A DNA stretch of 6,656 nt from an uncultured Oscillospiraceae bacterium (GCA_934565415.1 CAKTHQ010000072.1:1-6656); one strand, 5' to 3'. Positions 1-6,337 are shown, counted from the stretch's first letter. Notes: generated from the sequence alone by a model not told the origin. Program-made: numbers and translations.

Positions 1-453
1 GCCCTTGTCCATGGTAAAACGGGCACGCTCCCAGTCGCAGCTGGCACCCAGTTTCTTTTGCTGCTCTACGATCCGATTACCGAACCGGTTTTTCCAGTCC
101 CACACCCGCTCCAGGAACTTTTCCCGGCCCAGATCGTACCGAGTCAGCCCCTCTTTGCGCAGCTCTTCCTCCACCTTGATCTGGGTAGCAATGCCGGCGT
201 GGTCCACGCCTGGGATCCACAGGGCGTTGTAGCCCTGCATCCGCTTGAAGCGGATGATGCTGTCCTGTAAGGTTGCGTCCATGGCGTGGCCCATGTGGAG
301 CTGGCCGGTGACGTTGGGGGGCGGCATGACGATGGTGAAGGGCTTTTTGCTCTCATCCCGCTCGGCGTGGAAATAGCCGCCCTCCTCCCACATCTTGTAA
401 ATTTCGGATTCCACGGCCTTAGGGTCGTAGACCTTGTTCAGTTCTTTTGCCAT
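1..453 (-). CDS. valS: Valyl-tRNA synthetase, N-terminal 151 residues (cut by the window edge)
   Basis: This cytoplasmic class I aminoacyl-tRNA synthetase charges tRNA-Val with valine. Only the start is present; the frame is open to base 1, while the full family protein is roughly 880 residues. The class I ATP-binding signature is visible as PPPNVTG at residues 44-50 followed by HMGH (the HIGH motif) at 53-56. [10 protein letters not shown] at 82-91 and RFTMDKG at 145-151 are hallmarks of ValS rather than IleS or LeuS. The ATG at 453-451 is chosen because an AGGAG ribosome binding site lies at 465-461, 7 nt upstream, and translation gives the usual ValS N-terminus. Expression is controlled by the valine T-box leader directly upstream, which independently supports the identity. 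The editing and anticodon-binding domains lie outside the window, so completeness of the gene cannot be judged. Confidence 0.97.
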   Translation of the reverse strand, partial: MAKELNKVYDPKAVESEIYKMWEEGGYFHAERDESKKPFTIVMPPPNVTGQLHMGHAMDATLQDSIIRFKRMQGYNALWIPGVDHAGIATQIKVEEELRKEGLTRYDLGREKFLERVWDWKNRFGNRIVEQQKKLGASCDWERARFTMDKG

Positions 454-472
454 ATATGATCTCCTTTCCATG

Positions 473-503
473 AAAAAACGCCCTGGGCAAATTACCCAGG
501 GCG
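473..503 (-). terminator. T-box attenuator (intrinsic terminator) of the valS leader
   Basis: A perfect 9-bp G+C-rich stem, CGCCCTGGG (on either strand 479-487 against 495-503), encloses a 7-nt loop. On the minus strand it is followed by six T residues at 478-473, the form of a rho-independent terminator. It lies 20 nt before the valS start, and its 5' arm overlaps the 3' arm of the T-box antiterminator, so the two structures are mutually exclusive. Confidence 0.95.
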
Positions 504-667
504 AAAAGCTTTCCGCGGTACCACCTGAATTCCCGAAAAAAACGGGCACTCGAAGGCTGTAACGGGCTGACCCGTACTGCCCTACTCCCATTCAGGCAGT
601 CCACTCCCGGGCGACCATCCGCTTATCCCGTGCCCATTCTCACCAACCATGCGCTCTCTTCAACGGA
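473..667 (-). promoter_or_regulatory. Valine-type T-box riboswitch in the valS leader
   Basis: The leader RNA reads from high to low coordinates. The T-box core AGGTGGTACCGCGG lies at 526-513; its UGGU (523-520) would pair with the ACCA end of uncharged tRNA-Val. Stem I can be closed by UCCGUU (667-662) with AGUGGA (605-600). It contains AGAGAG (660-655), GGUGAGAA (about 647-640) and a GUC valine specifier at 615-613 just before CCGGGAGU. A hairpin at 599-577 carries UGAA and GUAG in its loop, and ACGGG/CCCGU (575-571/566-562) forms the next. The antiterminator would pair CAGG (527-524) with CCUG (500-497) and GCG (516-514) with CGC (503-501), which excludes the terminator at 473-503. Uncharged tRNA-Val should therefore allow read-through into valS. 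The specifier register is inferred from position and agrees with the downstream gene. Confidence 0.95.
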
Positions 668-712
668 AATTCAGGCGGAACCTCCCGTTCCATGTGTTTG
701 CATATATGGGGT

Positions 713-741
713 ATTCTAACCAGGTTTCAAAGGTTTGTCAA
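713..741 (-). promoter_or_regulatory. Sigma-A promoter of the valS T-box transcript
   Basis: On the minus strand, TTGACA (741-736) is followed by a 17-nt spacer and TAGAAT (718-713): a perfect -35 and a five-of-six -10. Transcription would start near 706, giving a leader of about 250 nt that contains the whole T-box. The -35 lies 19 bp from the -35 of the divergent promoter at 761-789. Confidence 0.88.
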
Positions 742-760
742 GGGTTTTTTTGCTTTGGTC

Positions 761-789
761 TTGACGAGTCGGCTTCAACCAGGTATAAT
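761..789 (+). promoter_or_regulatory. Sigma-A promoter of the plus-strand glycosyltransferase gene
   Basis: TTGACG (761-766), a 17-nt spacer and TATAAT (784-789) form a near-consensus promoter. The start point would be near 796, leaving a leader of about 29 nt before the ATG at 825. It diverges from the valS promoter, with no room between the two for a separate gene. Confidence 0.88.
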
Positions 790-824
790 AGCACCATCTT
801 TTCTATATATTGGAGCGTAATGCT

Positions 825-1754
825 ATGGCGAAGCTATCCTTGGTAGTCCCCTGCTACAACGAAGGTGAAAATGTGATTCCTTTTCATGAGGCGGCGGTGG
901 CGGCCCTGGCCGGTCTGCCCTTGGAAATCGTCTACATTGATGATGGCAGCCGGGACGCTACCTTACACAATTTGAAGAAGATCTACGGCCGGAAAGACTG
1001 CGAAGTAAAAGTAGTGTCCTTCTCCCGGAACTTTGGGAAGGAGTCCGGGATATATGCCGGGCTGGAGCATGCTACGGGGGATTATATCTGCATCATCGAT
1101 GCGGACCTACAGCAGCGGCCGGAAATCGTCAGGGATATGGTTGCCATTCTGGAGGAAAAACCGGAAGTAGACGTGGTAGCCGCCTACCAGGACCGCCGCG
1201 GAGAGGGCAAGGTCCTGTCCTTCTTCAAAAAGAGCTTCTATAAAATCATCAATCACCTTTCCAAGGTGCCCCTGCAGCCAGACGCCAGCGACTTCCGGAC
1301 CTTTCGCCGCAGTGTCCGGGACAGTATTCTCGCCATGGGGGAATACCATCGGTTCTCTAAGGGAATTTTTGCCTGGGTAGGCTACAGCACCGACTTCATC
1401 CCCTACACTGCCTGCCCCCGGGCCAACGGCACAACCAAGTGGAATTTCTGGAAGCTCTTCTCCTATGCCATGGAGGGGATCATTGGCTTTTCCACGGCAC
1501 CACTGCGTCTGGCCACCCTTTGCGGCACAGTGACGGGTATTGCGGCGATCCTCTATCTCATCTGCGTGGTCATTGAAAAACTGACCAAGGGCATCGCCGT
1601 TCCGGGCTACGCAACCATCATTGTGTTGCTGCTGCTGTTTTCCGGCATCCAGCTCTTCTGCATCGGCATCATCGGCGAGTATGTGGGCCGGGACTTCGAG
1701 CAGAGCAAAAACCGCCCCATTTATATTGCCAAGGAAATCTTAGGAGAGGACTAA
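825..1754 (+). CDS. Family-2 polyprenyl-phosphate glycosyltransferase (GtrB/DPM1-like), 309 aa
   Basis: The predicted membrane-anchored enzyme would transfer a sugar from a nucleotide donor to undecaprenyl phosphate on the cytoplasmic face. The GT-A catalytic domain spans about residues 1-215: VVPCYNE at 7-13, IDDGS at 38-42, the metal-binding DADLQ at 92-96, SDFR at 155-158, and R199-x-x-G-x-x-K205-W, a form of the family's R-x-x-G-x-S-K-Y/W motif. Two membrane helices follow at about 228-252 and 263-285, and GEYVGR at 284-289 is typical of the GtrB/CsbB/YkcC group. The ATG at 825 is preferred over an in-frame TTG at 810 because GGAG at 812-815 lies 9 nt before the ATG, and the product then starts directly at the catalytic strand. 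The gene has its own promoter and terminator, so it is probably transcribed alone. The sugar and the final acceptor cannot be read from sequence, and no GT-C partner is adjacent. Confidence 0.88.
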   Translation: MAKLSLVVPCYNEGENVIPFHEAAVAALAGLPLEIVYIDDGSRDATLHNLKKIYGRKDCEVKVVSFSRNFGKESGIYAGLEHATGDYICIIDADLQQRPEIVRDMVAILEEKPEVDVVAAYQDRRGEGKVLSFFKKSFYKIINHLSKVPLQPDASDFRTFRRSVRDSILAMGEYHRFSKGIFAWVGYSTDFIPYTACPRANGTTKWNFWKLFSYAMEGIIGFSTAPLRLATLCGTVTGIAAILYLICVVIEKLTKGIAVPGYATIIVLLLLFSGIQLFCIGIIGEYVGRDFEQSKNRPIYIAKEILGED

Positions 1755-1768
1755 CCCTCTCCTTTTTT
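1743..1768 (+). terminator. Intrinsic terminator overlapping the end of the glycosyltransferase gene
   Basis: GGAGAGG (1743-1749) pairs with CCTCTCC (1756-1762) around a 6-nt loop, followed by six T residues (1763-1768). The 5' arm is coding sequence and the TAA stop (1752-1754) is in the loop. Confidence 0.88.
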
Positions 1769-1839
1769 CACACCTGAACGGAAAAGGCAGGGGCACGAAA
1801 AGCTGGAAGATCCATCTTTTCTGGATCGCTCTGTTTTTG

Positions 1840-3006
1840 CTATTCCAGGGGAATATAGTAATAGGGTTTTTCCACCCGATAGCCCTGGTCGTTCAGCTCG
1901 TAGCCGGAATAGAAGGATATGCCTACAATCTGGTCTGGGTCCAGGACGTTCGTCCAGCAGTTATACACCACTGTGGCCAAACGGGTATCAGGGTCCCAGG
2001 AGCCTCCTCCGCCACCGCCCTGGCCCATCACGTCGGTTCCATCCTTCAATCGGAAACTTGCGGGGGTTGGGTGCCAGCCAGTTTTCTCCGTGAAATCGTA
2101 AATGTCCTGGTACTGCTCTCCGGGCCGGTAAGTCATTTTTGTACTGTACTGGCCGATTTCCGCTTCTACCAGTGTCAGATCCCAGTCTCCGATTTTAGCG
2201 TTAGGCATCCATTTCCGGGGTGCCTGGGTACTGCCCTCCAATGTCCAACGCAGTTCCCAGGACCCGGGATGGGTCATAATGTCCTCGTCCTCAAATTTTT
2301 CGCCCTGAATGCCGAAGCCTGTAAAGGTGAAGACCATTTCCTTTCCAAACACATCGACCCCGGTCCAAGAAAAGTCTACGCTGAATTCGATGCTTCCGTC
2401 GACAAGCTGATACTCCGGGATCCAGCCCTTTTCCGGGCTATCTACAATGGGTTTGCCATTCTTTGCGTATACCGGATTGCCTGCGTCATCCATTACAATG
2501 CCGTTAAAGAACTGTGCGCCGCCGCTGATATGCAGCTGTGTCCAATCCTTTCCGTCAATCAGGTAATCATACCAGGCCCAGGGTGCCTGCCCCTCTTCCA
2601 GTTTCAGCCCTTGAATGCGGAAAACAGCTTTGCCGCCGTTTTCATCCATGACAGTCTGGATCAGCGTTACCGTAATACCATTGTCCGTTGCGGAAATTGT
2701 CTTTTGTGCCCCATTCTTTTCCTCAGTAGGCACCACAACCAGCCCGCTTTGCTCTGCCTGCCTCTTGAGCTGTTCCGAAGGCTGTGCGCCGCCGTAATTT
2801 CCGTACTGCATGGTGGCGGACCAACGGATATAAACAGTTGCCGCAGTCAGGGTGGCAAGAAGCACCAGCACCGCCGCCAAAAGCAGCAGAAACTTTTTCT
2901 TCCCGAAGCTTTGGGGCTTACTCTTCGGAAAAACGCCGAACTCTGCTTCCTCAATGAACTCTCCATCCAGATTCTGGATGCCCTTCAATAAATCTTTCCC
3001 TGTCAT
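1840..3006 (-). CDS. Single-pass membrane protein, probable anti-sigma factor (DUF4179-like), 388 aa
   Basis: This is the likely membrane regulator of the ECF sigma factor encoded just upstream. A short cytoplasmic segment (residues 1-37) beginning MTGKDLLKGIQNLD is followed by a positive KKK (36-38) and one hydrophobic helix at about 39-60. A large extracytoplasmic region of about 325 residues, rich in aromatic and beta-strand-like stretches, completes the protein. This layout, and the charged N-terminus, resemble Firmicutes anti-sigma proteins with DUF4179-type outer domains; the family call is from memory and moderate. A run of six glycines occurs at 330-335. The start is an ATG at 3006-3004 that overlaps the sigma-factor stop as ATGA, with AAGGAGGG at 3023-3016, 9 nt upstream, indicating translational coupling. 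The stop is TAG at 1842-1840, and no strong terminator follows. A 384-residue open frame on the opposite strand is treated as a shadow. No enzymatic motif was recognised. Confidence 0.8.
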   Translation of the reverse strand: MTGKDLLKGIQNLDGEFIEEAEFGVFPKSKPQSFGKKKFLLLLAAVLVLLATLTAATVYIRWSATMQYGNYGGAQPSEQLKRQAEQSGLVVVPTEEKNGAQKTISATDNGITVTLIQTVMDENGGKAVFRIQGLKLEEGQAPWAWYDYLIDGKDWTQLHISGGAQFFNGIVMDDAGNPVYAKNGKPIVDSPEKGWIPEYQLVDGSIEFSVDFSWTGVDVFGKEMVFTFTGFGIQGEKFEDEDIMTHPGSWELRWTLEGSTQAPRKWMPNAKIGDWDLTLVEAEIGQYSTKMTYRPGEQYQDIYDFTEKTGWHPTPASFRLKDGTDVMGQGGGGGGSWDPDTRLATVVYNCWTNVLDPDQIVGISFYSGYELNDQGYRVEKPYYYIPLE

Positions 3007-3557
3007 ACCCGAATTCCCTCCTTTTTTAGGTATGCTGCCAGTTTGCCTCTGGTCCTGGACAGCCGCATCATAACGGCGTTCTGACTGATTTCATAGCGGA
3101 GCGCAATTTCACTGACGCTGTCGCCGTACCAGTACCGCCGGACGAAAATCATCCGGGTATCCGCTGGCTGCTTCCGAAGAAAGTCCCCAATCAGGGAACT
3201 GATTTCCGCGTTTGTCAGTTCTTCCTCCAGCCAAGTTCCCGGAATACATTCCTCCATCTCCTGGGTCAGCGCAACGACCTCTGCCTTGCGTTTTGCGGCG
3301 TTGTTCCAGTCCAGCCGGTCAAAGGCGGAATAGCGGCAGATTCTTGCTAAGTAGGTAAAAAAACGCTTTGGCCTTGTGGGCGGGATCGTATCCCAGGCTT
3401 TCAGGTAGGTATCGTTGACGCACTCCTGGGCATCCTCCCGGTTCCTGAGAATGTTCTCCGAGAGCCGCGTCAGACTTGCCCCATACCGGTCAGCCGTTTG
3501 TTGGATGGCATCCTCGTTTCGGGTGAAGAACAGCTGTATGATTTCGTTGTCATTCAT
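3003..3557 (-). CDS. ECF-type RNA polymerase sigma factor, 184 aa
   Basis: This sigma-70 family protein has the minimal two-domain ECF form. Region 2 covers about residues 20-85, with RNREDAQECVNDTYLKAW at 38-55 the recognisable core-binding and -10-binding segment. Region 4 covers about 120-178, with YGDSVSEIALRYEIS at 144-158 and AVMMRLSRTRGKL at 161-173 forming the -35-binding helix-turn-helix. There is no region 1.1 or 3, as expected for ECF factors. The ATG at 3557 is chosen over an in-frame GTG at 3587 because GGAGG at 3570-3566 sits 8 nt before the ATG and lies within the longer reading. Its TGA overlaps the ATG of the probable anti-sigma gene. A terminator upstream (3640-3680) separates it from the glycosyltransferase operon, so it should have its own promoter. 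The signal and regulon are unknown; envelope stress is an inference from the membrane partner. Confidence 0.92.
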   Translation of the reverse strand: MNDNEIIQLFFTRNEDAIQQTADRYGASLTRLSENILRNREDAQECVNDTYLKAWDTIPPTRPKRFFTYLARICRYSAFDRLDWNNAAKRKAEVVALTQEMEECIPGTWLEEELTNAEISSLIGDFLRKQPADTRMIFVRRYWYGDSVSEIALRYEISQNAVMMRLSRTRGKLAAYLKKEGIRV

Positions 3558-3588
3558 TGCTTGCACCTCCTGTGTTTTGTCCTTCACC

Positions 3589-3616
3589 CTTATAGAAGGA
3601 TTTGGTGCCGGGAACC
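3589..3616 (-). promoter_or_regulatory. Candidate promoter of the sigma/anti-sigma operon
   Basis: A promoter is expected between the upstream terminator (ending 3640) and the sigma gene. The best candidate on the minus strand is GGTTCC (3616-3611), a 16-nt spacer and TATAAG (3594-3589). The first element does not resemble a sigma-A -35, so an ECF-type, self-activated promoter is possible. No second copy of the pair was seen in the window. Confidence 0.3.
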
Positions 3617-3639
3617 TAACGCTTTTTCTTTATTTTTCG

Positions 3640-3680
3640 AAAAACGAACCGCCCCGGGCTTTTTTAGTGCCCGAGGCGGT
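3640..3680 (-). terminator. Intrinsic terminator of the GT-C/GtrB-like operon
   Basis: ACCGCCCCGGGC (3648-3659) pairs with GCCCGAGGCGGT (3669-3680): 11 of 12 positions pair (one C/A mismatch) around a 9-nt loop. On the minus strand it is followed by TCG and five T residues (3644-3640). It starts 5 nt past the stop codon of the glycosyltransferase gene and insulates the sigma-factor gene. Confidence 0.85.
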
Positions 3681-3685
3681 ACAGT

Positions 3686-4645
3686 TTACTTCTTCTCGTC
3701 TTCCCAAGTCCGTTCACTGATAATATACCTAGGCCGGCGCTTGGTTTCCATGTAGATTTTTCCCACATACTCGCCGATAACACCCAAACACACCAGCTGG
3801 ACGCCACCCATGAAGCAAATGACACACATGGTGGAGGCCCAGCCGCTGACGGTGGAGCCGGTGAGCTGGGAGATGAGGGCCCAGAGAACACCGAGGAAGC
3901 TGAGGATGGATACGGTCACACCGAAGCCGGTGATCATCCGGATGGGTTTGACAGAGAGGCTGGTGATGCCGTCAAAGGCCAGGGCCAGCATCTTTTTCAG
4001 AGGATAGTGGCTCTCCCCGGCGATGCGCTCTGCCCGCTCGTAGTAGACAGAGGTGCTCTTAAAGCCCACCAGGGGGATCATGCCCCGGAGGAAGATATTC
4101 ACTTCCTTAAAGTTGGCAAACTCCTGGAGGACCCGGCTGCTGATCAGGCGGTAGTCAGCGTGATTGAAGACCACTTCTGCCCCCATCCAGTTCATCAGCT
4201 TGTAGAAGCCCTCGGCGGTAAAGCGCTTGAAGAAGGTGTCTGTGTCCCGCTTACTGCGGACGCCGTAGACCACCTCGCAGCCGTCTAAGTAGGCGTCCAC
4301 CATGGCATCCATGGCGTTGATATCGTCCTGGCCGTCACAGTCAATGGAGATGGTGATATCGCACTTGTCCTTGGCCTCCATAAGTCCCGCCAGAACGGCA
4401 TTCTGATGGCCCCGGTTCCGGCTCTGGCAGATGCCAATGTAGTGAGGATCCGCCTTGGAAAGGTCTTTGATGATGTTCCAGGTATTGTCTTTGGAGCCGT
4501 CGTTAACGAAGAGGACCCGGCTGTCTTGGGAGATTTTCCCGGCGGCGGACAGATCCTGGATCTTTTTCAAAAACATGGGGGCAGTAATCGGAAGGACCTT
4601 CTCTTCGTTATAACAAGGAATAACAATGTACAATACAGGCTGCAT
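3686..4645 (-). CDS. GtrB-like polyprenyl-phosphate glycosyltransferase (family 2), 319 aa
   Basis: The predicted role is to make an undecaprenyl-phosphate-linked sugar at the inner membrane face for use by the GT-C-like protein encoded just upstream. The GT-A domain shows IVIPCYNE at 7-14, NDGS at 48-51, metal-binding DCDGQDD at 102-108 (DADLQ in most relatives), ADYRL at 163-167 and R207-x-x-G-E-S-H-Y214. The last motif has His where the family usually has Lys. Two C-terminal helices at about 237-259 and 270-293 and GEYVGK at 291-296 complete the GtrB/YkcC architecture. The ATG at 4645 has GAGGAG at 4659-4654, 8 nt upstream; a longer in-frame reading would run into the preceding gene. Only 14 bases separate it from that gene's stop, so the two are co-transcribed and probably coupled. 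The substrate is unknown. It is clearly diverged from the 825-1754 enzyme rather than a recent duplicate. Confidence 0.88.
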   Translation of the reverse strand: MQPVLYIVIPCYNEEKVLPITAPMFLKKIQDLSAAGKISQDSRVLFVNDGSKDNTWNIIKDLSKADPHYIGICQSRNRGHQNAVLAGLMEAKDKCDITISIDCDGQDDINAMDAMVDAYLDGCEVVYGVRSKRDTDTFFKRFTAEGFYKLMNWMGAEVVFNHADYRLISSRVLQEFANFKEVNIFLRGMIPLVGFKSTSVYYERAERIAGESHYPLKKMLALAFDGITSLSVKPIRMITGFGVTVSILSFLGVLWALISQLTGSTVSGWASTMCVICFMGGVQLVCLGVIGEYVGKIYMETKRRPRYIISERTWEDEKK

Positions 4646-4659
4646 AATACTTTCTCCTC

Positions 4660-6309
4660 TCAATTGGTGTTTTGCGCAGCATAAACCTTTGCGCAGGGAT
4701 ATTCCAGGCAGGAATAGTGGCTTTCTTTCATATATTCCCAGAGCCAACCGGAAAATTCATTTTCATTCGGCGTCTCTACATCGTCAAATTTTCCAATTTC
4801 CGGGTTCAGAACCACTACCAGCTTGGGAATGGCGTCCATGTGATTTTTATAGTAACTTTCCAGGCGGGAGCTACTCAGTTCCGTCCGCCAGGCGGTGGGG
4901 GCTCCACAGGGATAATCGCAGGCCAGGTAGCCCCAGGGAAGGATTTTGGTAAAGAAAATAGGGTTCTCTTCTCCATACTGCTCTTTCAGGTCTTTCAACA
5001 TATCCACAATTTGCCCGTATTGCTCTGCGTTTTCCTGGGTGGTTCGAATTCCTTTGGCTGGGCCTTGAGATATTGTCTGCGTTAGCGTTTCCATCGATCC
5101 ATCCCGGAAGACAGTGGTTAGTCGGCTGGAAAATGTCATACCCACCATGATACAGGCAAGGGCAGCAGATGTCAACCGGGTCAGGCGAATGTCTTTGCTG
5201 ATCGGTAAAATCAACCCCATCGCGTAAACACACAGGCCAACCGTAAAAACAACAGCCTCCGTATTGGAGCTCATCGCCATGGAAATCGCCATAGCTGCTC
5301 CCAAACGGCGAAGTGTCAAATCCAGCGCATCGGAAGTATCCCAGTGAAACAATGCCAGACAATAGATGCAATAGCTATACGCAGCAAACCCGGTCTCTCC
5401 CCTGCGGCAGCGCCAGAAGGAATAAAGTGCTCCTGCAAAAGCAATCACCAATCCGGGAAGCTGCGCGGCCGTATACTGGGGCAGCCATTTCCGAGCTGCC
5501 CATAAGTACACAGCGCAGAAAAGAGCCAAGAAAATATCCCGCCCGTAAATCAGCCGCACATCCTGTACAGCAAGTGTGAAATTGGAAACGGGGCCGGAAG
5601 CGTGTTCCGGGTCGGAAAGGATCATATGAAGATTTTGGATTACCGCGCCCAAATCCTTTGGCAGGAAGAAAATGAGAAAATAAGCCGCACCGAGACAGAT
5701 GCCAAGAAGTGTCCAAAGGGCCTGGTTCCGGGTGCCGGGCTTCCAAATTCCGATTCCCAGCGCCAGAAGCACAAAAAATGCAAAATAAGGCACACACAGC
5801 ACTGCAAAACCAACACAAAGGCCGGAAAGGACCGGAAGAAGCCGCTTTCCTTGCCCAAGTACAGCCAAACACAGCGCTGTTAAGGAGAAGAGTAGGAATA
5901 AATTATAGTAGCTCAATCCCCAGATATTTCCCCGGGAATAGGTCAGAACCGAGGCTGCGCACAGAAAGGAGGCAAATGTAGAGTATCGCTTTGAAAAGGT
6001 ATAGAACACAAGTTCACTGCTCCCCAAAGCCAAAGCTAAGTATAGAAACCTTGCAAACAGATAAATACCCTCCGTACCGAACAGCCCTCGGTAACAGGTA
6101 AGCACCGGGTAAAAAATGGCACTATAAAACTGCACAGGATGCCACTCATCCAAAATGAGCTGCTGACCATGCCAAAGACGCTGGGCAAAGGTCAAATAAA
6201 AGCTTTCATCGGACCAGCAGAACCCATATAAGGCTCGAACTGCTAAAACGGCAGCCAAAACCACCAGCACACCGGCATAGATACGGCGCCCGGTCTTCTC
6301 CTTGTTCAA
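4660..6309 (-). CDS. Multi-pass membrane glycosyltransferase, GT-C/PMT-like, 549 aa
   Basis: This integral membrane protein has about 11-13 hydrophobic segments, the first at about residues 11-30 and the last ending near 393, then a soluble tail (about 394-549) that is probably extracytoplasmic. The acidic pair D34-E35 just after the first helix, in WSDESFY, matches the position of the catalytic or metal-binding acidic residues of GT-C enzymes such as PMT and ArnT, which use a polyprenyl-phosphate sugar as donor. The operon partner is a GtrB-like enzyme that would make such a donor. A TTG start at 6309 is proposed: GGAGGG at 6321-6316 lies 6 nt upstream, and the promoter -10 (6343-6338) is upstream of it. 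A longer in-frame reading from 6366 would begin inside the -35 box, so it cannot be translated from this transcript. The tail holds C464-D-Y-P-C468 and C534-L-E-Y-P-C539, possible disulfides. The specific family and acceptor are unknown. Confidence 0.8.
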   Translation of the reverse strand: MNKEKTGRRIYAGVLVVLAAVLAVRALYGFCWSDESFYLTFAQRLWHGQQLILDEWHPVQFYSAIFYPVLTCYRGLFGTEGIYLFARFLYLALALGSSELVFYTFSKRYSTFASFLCAASVLTYSRGNIWGLSYYNLFLLFSLTALCLAVLGQGKRLLPVLSGLCVGFAVLCVPYFAFFVLLALGIGIWKPGTRNQALWTLLGICLGAAYFLIFFLPKDLGAVIQNLHMILSDPEHASGPVSNFTLAVQDVRLIYGRDIFLALFCAVYLWAARKWLPQYTAAQLPGLVIAFAGALYSFWRCRRGETGFAAYSYCIYCLALFHWDTSDALDLTLRRLGAAMAISMAMSSNTEAVVFTVGLCVYAMGLILPISKDIRLTRLTSAALACIMVGMTFSSRLTTVFRDGSMETLTQTISQGPAKGIRTTQENAEQYGQIVDMLKDLKEQYGEENPIFFTKILPWGYLACDYPCGAPTAWRTELSSSRLESYYKNHMDAIPKLVVVLNPEIGKFDDVETPNENEFSGWLWEYMKESHYSCLEYPCAKVYAAQNTN

Positions 6310-6337
6310 TGCATTCCCTCCGCTTGATTTTTCCTCT

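Noticed and set aside
810..824. In-frame TTG start for the plus-strand glycosyltransferase
   Set aside because: The GGAG ribosome binding site would lie inside the coding sequence, and the ATG at 825 has correct spacing and gives the expected N-terminus.
1809..1827. Hairpin GATCCA/TGGATC as a terminator for the sigma/anti-sigma operon
   Set aside because: The stem is only 6 bp, low in G+C, and lacks an adjacent T run on the minus strand. It may aid termination but cannot be supported as a terminator.
1837..2991. A 384-residue open frame on the plus strand, exactly opposite the anti-sigma-like gene
   Set aside because: The minus-strand frame has a ribosome binding site, ATGA coupling to the sigma gene and a coherent membrane-protein layout. 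The plus-strand product is Cys/His/Pro-rich without a domain, and its start has no convincing ribosome binding site.
3558..3587. GTG start of the sigma factor at 3587
   Set aside because: The GGAGG ribosome binding site for the ATG at 3557 lies within this extension, and ECF factors normally begin close to region 2 as the shorter form does.
4646..4747. N-terminal extension of the GtrB-like protein upstream of 4645
   Set aside because: It overlaps the 3' end of the preceding gene, and the ATG at 4645 has a strong ribosome binding site and the family's normal start.
4871..5872. Several overlapping frames of 137-166 residues on both strands within the GT-C-like gene
   Set aside because: They lack ribosome binding sites and recognisable domains, and all lie inside one long membrane-protein gene with clear start, promoter and operon partner.
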